Below are positions 61,290 to 64,000 of a stretch of 64,000 bases of DNA, piece by piece. Position 1 is the stretch's first letter. Each line of letters opens with the position of its first letter. Source of the stretch: an uncultured Massilia sp. (GTDB lineage Bacteria > Pseudomonadota > Gammaproteobacteria > Burkholderiales > Burkholderiaceae); the NCBI GenBank assembly GCA_946481275.1, contig CAMLMV010000018.1, positions 60,374 to 124,373 of the forward strand. Reading direction: 5' to 3'. The notes under the pieces were generated by a model, which made no database searches, had not been told where the DNA came from, and was given only the letters and a program-made list of their open reading frames with translations. Made by a program: the position numbers and the translations under genes.

Positions 61290-62270
61290 ATGGCAACGAT
61301 ACGCAAGCGAGGCGAAGGCCAATACCACGTTCAGATTCGCAAACGCGGCTATCCCACCCAAACCAAGACCTTCAGCAAGGAAGCCGATGCACGGCGATGG
61401 GCAACCATCATCGAATCAGAGATGGAACGTGGCGTGTTTGTTTCACGCAACGAGGCGGAGGCAACGCTTGTTGAAGAGGTGTTGACACGATATGCCAACG
61501 AGATACTGCCGACCAAACGAAGTGAGCAATCTGACAAGTCGCGTATTAAAACGCTGATTGAGGCGTTTGGTCCCTACAGGCTTGCGAGCTTGAACTCATC
61601 ACAAGTTGCTCAGTTCCGAGACAAACGGTTGAAAGTCGTTGGGCCGCAGTCAGTGATACATGAGATCAGTCTCCTGAACCGGGTACTGAAGACAGCGACT
61701 ATGGAGTGGAACATTGCTTTACCAGGTGGAATCCCAACTGCGCAAGTACGTAAGCCAATGAAGCCGCGTGGTCGTGACCGTCGAGTGAGCGATGCAGAGA
61801 TCACAAAAATTCTTAACACAACCGAATCTGCCGAGCTGCGCACGATCGTCATTCTTGCGATCGAAAGCGGGATGCGGAGGAGTGAGCTTGCGACTCTGAC
61901 TTGGGAAGAAATCGATCTGAAAAGCCAGACAGCTCATCTTCCGCTGACGAAGACTGATGTCCCACGTACCGTACCGCTTTCCAAAACTGCAGTTGCAGCG
62001 CTGAAGAAGTTCGGCAAAAAACACGAGGGGCGCGTGTTCTCTCTTCAGGCAGAATCAATGAGTCAAGCTTTCGAGCGCGCCTGTGAACCGCACAGAGCAA
62101 ATATCGTCGGCTTACGCTTCCATGACATGCGACACGAGGCGACCAGCCGACTATTTGAGAAAGGTCTAAACGTTATGGAGGTTGCTGCAATTACAGGTCA
62201 TAAGACGTTAGATATGCTAAAACGTTATACCCATTTGCGAGCCGAAGATCTAGCGAAGAAACTAAATTAA
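61290..62270 (+). CDS. Tyrosine recombinase/site-specific integrase
   Basis: 326 residues. N-terminal RGEGQYHVQIRKRGYPTQTKTF is the arm-binding-like domain found in phage integrases; the SAM-like core domain follows. Catalytic residues: Arg196 (SGMRRSEL), His278/Arg281 (FHDMRHEA), His304 (TGHKTLDM) and nucleophile Tyr313 (KRYTHL). Complete and probably active. It lies about 100 bp from the broken tRNA-Arg, on the opposite strand. Its stop overlaps the toxin gene stop by 3 nt. Confidence 0.93.
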   Translation: MATIRKRGEGQYHVQIRKRGYPTQTKTFSKEADARRWATIIESEMERGVFVSRNEAEATLVEEVLTRYANEILPTKRSEQSDKSRIKTLIEAFGPYRLASLNSSQVAQFRDKRLKVVGPQSVIHEISLLNRVLKTATMEWNIALPGGIPTAQVRKPMKPRGRDRRVSDAEITKILNTTESAELRTIVILAIESGMRRSELATLTWEEIDLKSQTAHLPLTKTDVPRTVPLSKTAVAALKKFGKKHEGRVFSLQAESMSQAFERACEPHRANIVGLRFHDMRHEATSRLFEKGLNVMEVAAITGHKTLDMLKRYTHLRAEDLAKKLN

Positions 62271-62728
62271 TAGCCATTTTTGTCACGCTCAGATTTATCA
62301 AGGGCAGCGAGAATTTTCAACTTTAACTCTTCACCATAATCTTCCTCGTAAATCAAACAGCACAATATCTCTCTCAACAATTCTCGATCAATAACATTGT
62401 CCGCTACCCAAACCGCGACGTTCTCCGTCTCGATGATAAATCTTTTAACTACGTGACCAAATCCATTCAATTGAAGAAAATATGCGCTTAACGCTATACA
62501 AGAGCGCTTGTTTCCATCTGAAAACGCGTGGTTCTTATTGATTGAATAAAACAAATGTGTGATCTTGTCTTCTAGCTCTGGATAGTAAAGCTCGTTTTGT
62601 ATCATCTGTAACGGGCTTTCCAACAGTCCTTCGTTCTCCATACCTGACCGACCACCCGAGTTAGCGATGATCCAATCATGTACGGCAATTGCATGTGACT
62701 TATCAAAATAAATAAAGATGTCGGCCAT
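62267..62728 (-). CDS. Death-on-curing (Doc)-type Fic toxin
   Basis: 153 residues. The Fic motif HAFSDGNKR (His67-Arg75, with FxDGNKR) is intact, preceded by a flap region with LLESPLQMIQN. Small size and the motif match the Doc/type II toxin group, which phosphorylates EF-Tu, or AMPylating Fic proteins. It ends beside the integrase stop and starts 3 nt after the larger DNA-binding gene, which takes the antitoxin position. Confidence 0.85.
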   Translation of the reverse strand: MADIFIYFDKSHAIAVHDWIIANSGGRSGMENEGLLESPLQMIQNELYYPELEDKITHLFYSINKNHAFSDGNKRSCIALSAYFLQLNGFGHVVKRFIIETENVAVWVADNVIDRELLREILCCLIYEEDYGEELKLKILAALDKSERDKNGY

Positions 62729-62731
62729 TTT

Positions 62732-63742
62732 TTAGCGATCCTTAAGCCGCTTGAAGACCTCCAGCGTCTCCGGATCAGCCAATTGCTGCTCTAGCGATTT
62801 GCTTGCCTCGCCCAAGAATCTTTCGAAATCACCCTCAGGTACAGTTTGAATATACGCCTCTAATTTCTCATGAAGAGCATCACGAAAGCCCTTGTCTCGA
62901 CTAGCCATCTTCGTTCGAGCGTCTTCGATTATTGGTTTGAGATAAGGATTTCTCTCTGCTCCGTCCAACATCGTATCAACCTCGGCAGGTAAAAGTTTCC
63001 TCCCCAGTGAATTGAATTTCTCTTTCATCTCGTAAGCCAAACCGTTTTCAATGCTGGCGATTGCTTTAAGGACTTCAGAGTACAGCGTGTCACGCAAATT
63101 ATCGTTTGTGGCGAGTTTTAAGATTCTCTTATATTCACTGGCATTTTCGCGAAACACGAGCTGATAAATCTTATTAGTATAGACGCCGAATTTCATTGGA
63201 CCCATGTCTAAGTAATTAGACAGAGCCTCTGTGAACATTTTTCTATAGTTAAACTCTTGATAAGCTGCAGGTAAATATTCGCGGTCCCGTTGATTGATAT
63301 ATTTTGTGTGACCACCTGATCGCTCAGCCATTACGTCGATGACAATGTCTAGAATCCGGCTACGCATGACTCTAGCGGCATCACTTTCAGTCAACAGCAT
63401 TGCAAAATTTAAAGTTGCCCTGAAGGAAAAAATCCCAAGTTGAGAGAGGGTACCGTAACTTGTTACGGTATCCCCTACTAAGTCTTTGAATTCTTTGAGT
63501 TTTTTACCTTTCAGTACAGTATACCCGTTGGCTTTTAGCTCATCACCGTACGTGGACAAGTACTTTTCGATGGTACTTTCGCTGACAGAGAAGATCGTCG
63601 CCAGCTGATGCTTAGTAAAAATTACTTCGCCGGCATACTGGATCCCTGGAAGTGCTAGGTGGTCCTGTACTTTTTGACAAGCGTAGCGATTGTTGAGAAC
63701 GTTCTGTCGATCGCTGTGTGATGCTGTCAGGTCGTGTGGCAT
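62732..63742 (-). CDS. DNA-binding-type partner of the Doc-like toxin (putative antitoxin)
   Basis: 336 residues from ATG 63742 (AGAGAA upstream); a GTG at 63763 is in frame. An N-terminal HTH-like segment (FTKHQLATIFSVSESTIEKYLSTYGDEL) with a following NGYTVLKGKKLKEFKDLVG suggests DNA binding. The remainder is helical with no known catalytic motif (TLNFAMLLTESDAARVMRSRILDIV). It is far longer than typical Doc antitoxins (about 70-100 residues). Large DNA-binding proteins upstream of Fic/Doc genes are known; pairing is by gene order. AT-rich codon use. Confidence 0.7.
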   Translation of the reverse strand: MPHDLTASHSDRQNVLNNRYACQKVQDHLALPGIQYAGEVIFTKHQLATIFSVSESTIEKYLSTYGDELKANGYTVLKGKKLKEFKDLVGDTVTSYGTLSQLGIFSFRATLNFAMLLTESDAARVMRSRILDIVIDVMAERSGGHTKYINQRDREYLPAAYQEFNYRKMFTEALSNYLDMGPMKFGVYTNKIYQLVFRENASEYKRILKLATNDNLRDTLYSEVLKAIASIENGLAYEMKEKFNSLGRKLLPAEVDTMLDGAERNPYLKPIIEDARTKMASRDKGFRDALHEKLEAYIQTVPEGDFERFLGEASKSLEQQLADPETLEVFKRLKDR

Positions 63743-63896
63743 TTTTTTCTCTATAAGTAACACTTAGGGGAGGCCCCATGGTATCTCTGTAGGCTGAAAA
63801 GAGCCAGATGCCCCCTTCCGGGGTCGCGGTTAGGAGAGCCGCTCTGCAGGCCGTGGCTCAGAGCACGTTAAGAGCCACCAGAACGCGAGCTCAGCC

Positions 63897-63914
63897 AGCA
63901 CTCAGCTGAGTGCT
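63897..63914. repeat. 18-bp perfect palindrome at the window end
   Basis: AGCACTCAGCTGAGTGCT is perfectly self-complementary, lying in about 240 bp upstream of the putative antitoxin gene with no coding frame visible. It may be an operator for the toxin-antitoxin pair or a structural element of the island. Confidence 0.5.
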
Positions 63915-64000
63915 CGACCGCATTCAAGCTGTTTAGCACACTTCCGGTAATCCCCCCGTTTTTAGAGCGCGCTAAAAGTAGAGGTTAAGCGGCAAGGGCA

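Larger units (their letters stand above)
61193..64000. mobile_element. Start of an integrative island (integrase, Doc-type toxin, DNA-binding partner)
   Basis: From the broken tRNA onward base composition falls visibly (many AAA/TTT codons against the GC-rich core), and gene content changes to integrase plus toxin-antitoxin-like genes. It continues past the window end. The left boundary is placed at the tRNA break. Confidence 0.75.

Overview
The window is GC-rich DNA with dense, overlapping gene packing. It looks like a betaproteobacterial chromosome of the Burkholderiales, most likely Oxalobacteraceae (Massilia/Duganella-like). The evidence is the fused indolepyruvate ferredoxin oxidoreductase, the IcmF fused mutase, and a complete exosortase A (XrtA)/PEP-CTERM exopolysaccharide locus with PrsK/PrsR. 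The right 2.8 kb is visibly AT-richer and foreign: it starts at a broken tRNA-Arg gene beside a tyrosine integrase.

Layout. 1-8 kb: tail of a LysR regulator, a CoA-dependent 2-oxo acid (indolepyruvate) oxidoreductase, and IcmF (isobutyryl-CoA mutase), which together suggest amino-acid/acyl-CoA catabolism. A long perfect palindrome and a small unknown gene follow. 8.5-15.3 kb: PrsT lipoprotein, a FeeM-like N-acyltransferase, a ThiF (E1-like) plus nitroreductase pair, and a PEP-CTERM surface protein with a near-perfect sigma-54 promoter. 15.3-20.8 kb (minus strand): a GAF protein, a four-gene HprK-related/PqqD-like cassette with its own sigma-54 promoter, an OPX-type export lipoprotein and a DegP-like protease. 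21.2-35.4 kb (plus): an 11-gene operon behind a third sigma-54 promoter, with chain-length regulator, tyrosine kinase, outer-membrane barrel, ATPase, deacetylase, FemAB-like protein, three glycosyltransferases, exosortase A with fused EpsI, and an asparagine-synthase-like amidotransferase. 35.4-42.2 kb (minus): PLP decarboxylase, AMP ligase, membrane acyltransferase, ATP-grasp ligase, LMW phosphatase, deacetylase. 42.6-51.8 kb: aminotransferase, GNAT, a further deacetylase, two glycosyltransferases, flippase, ACP and two XrtA-associated hydrolases. 51.8-61.0 kb (minus): beta-helix protein, PrsR, PrsK, the initiating sugar transferase, UDP-HexNAc 6-dehydrogenase, a GT2. 61.1-64 kb: tRNA fragment, integrase, Doc-type Fic toxin and a DNA-binding partner.

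Working model. The initiating transferase (56.8-58.2 kb) loads a sugar phosphate on undecaprenyl phosphate, the glycosyltransferases extend it, and the flippase, chain-length protein and OPX lipoprotein move and export the polymer. Exosortase A processes PEP-CTERM proteins such as the one at 14.4 kb. PrsK/PrsR, an NtrC-type pair, probably drives sigma-54 promoters. Three such promoters (14.35, 19.11 and 21.01 kb) each carry a related TTAAATC-containing sequence just upstream, which is the best candidate here for an undescribed PrsR operator. The HprK-related cassette and the FeeM-ThiF-nitroreductase cassette are the two least explained gene sets. No O-antigen polymerase/ligase gene was seen in the window.
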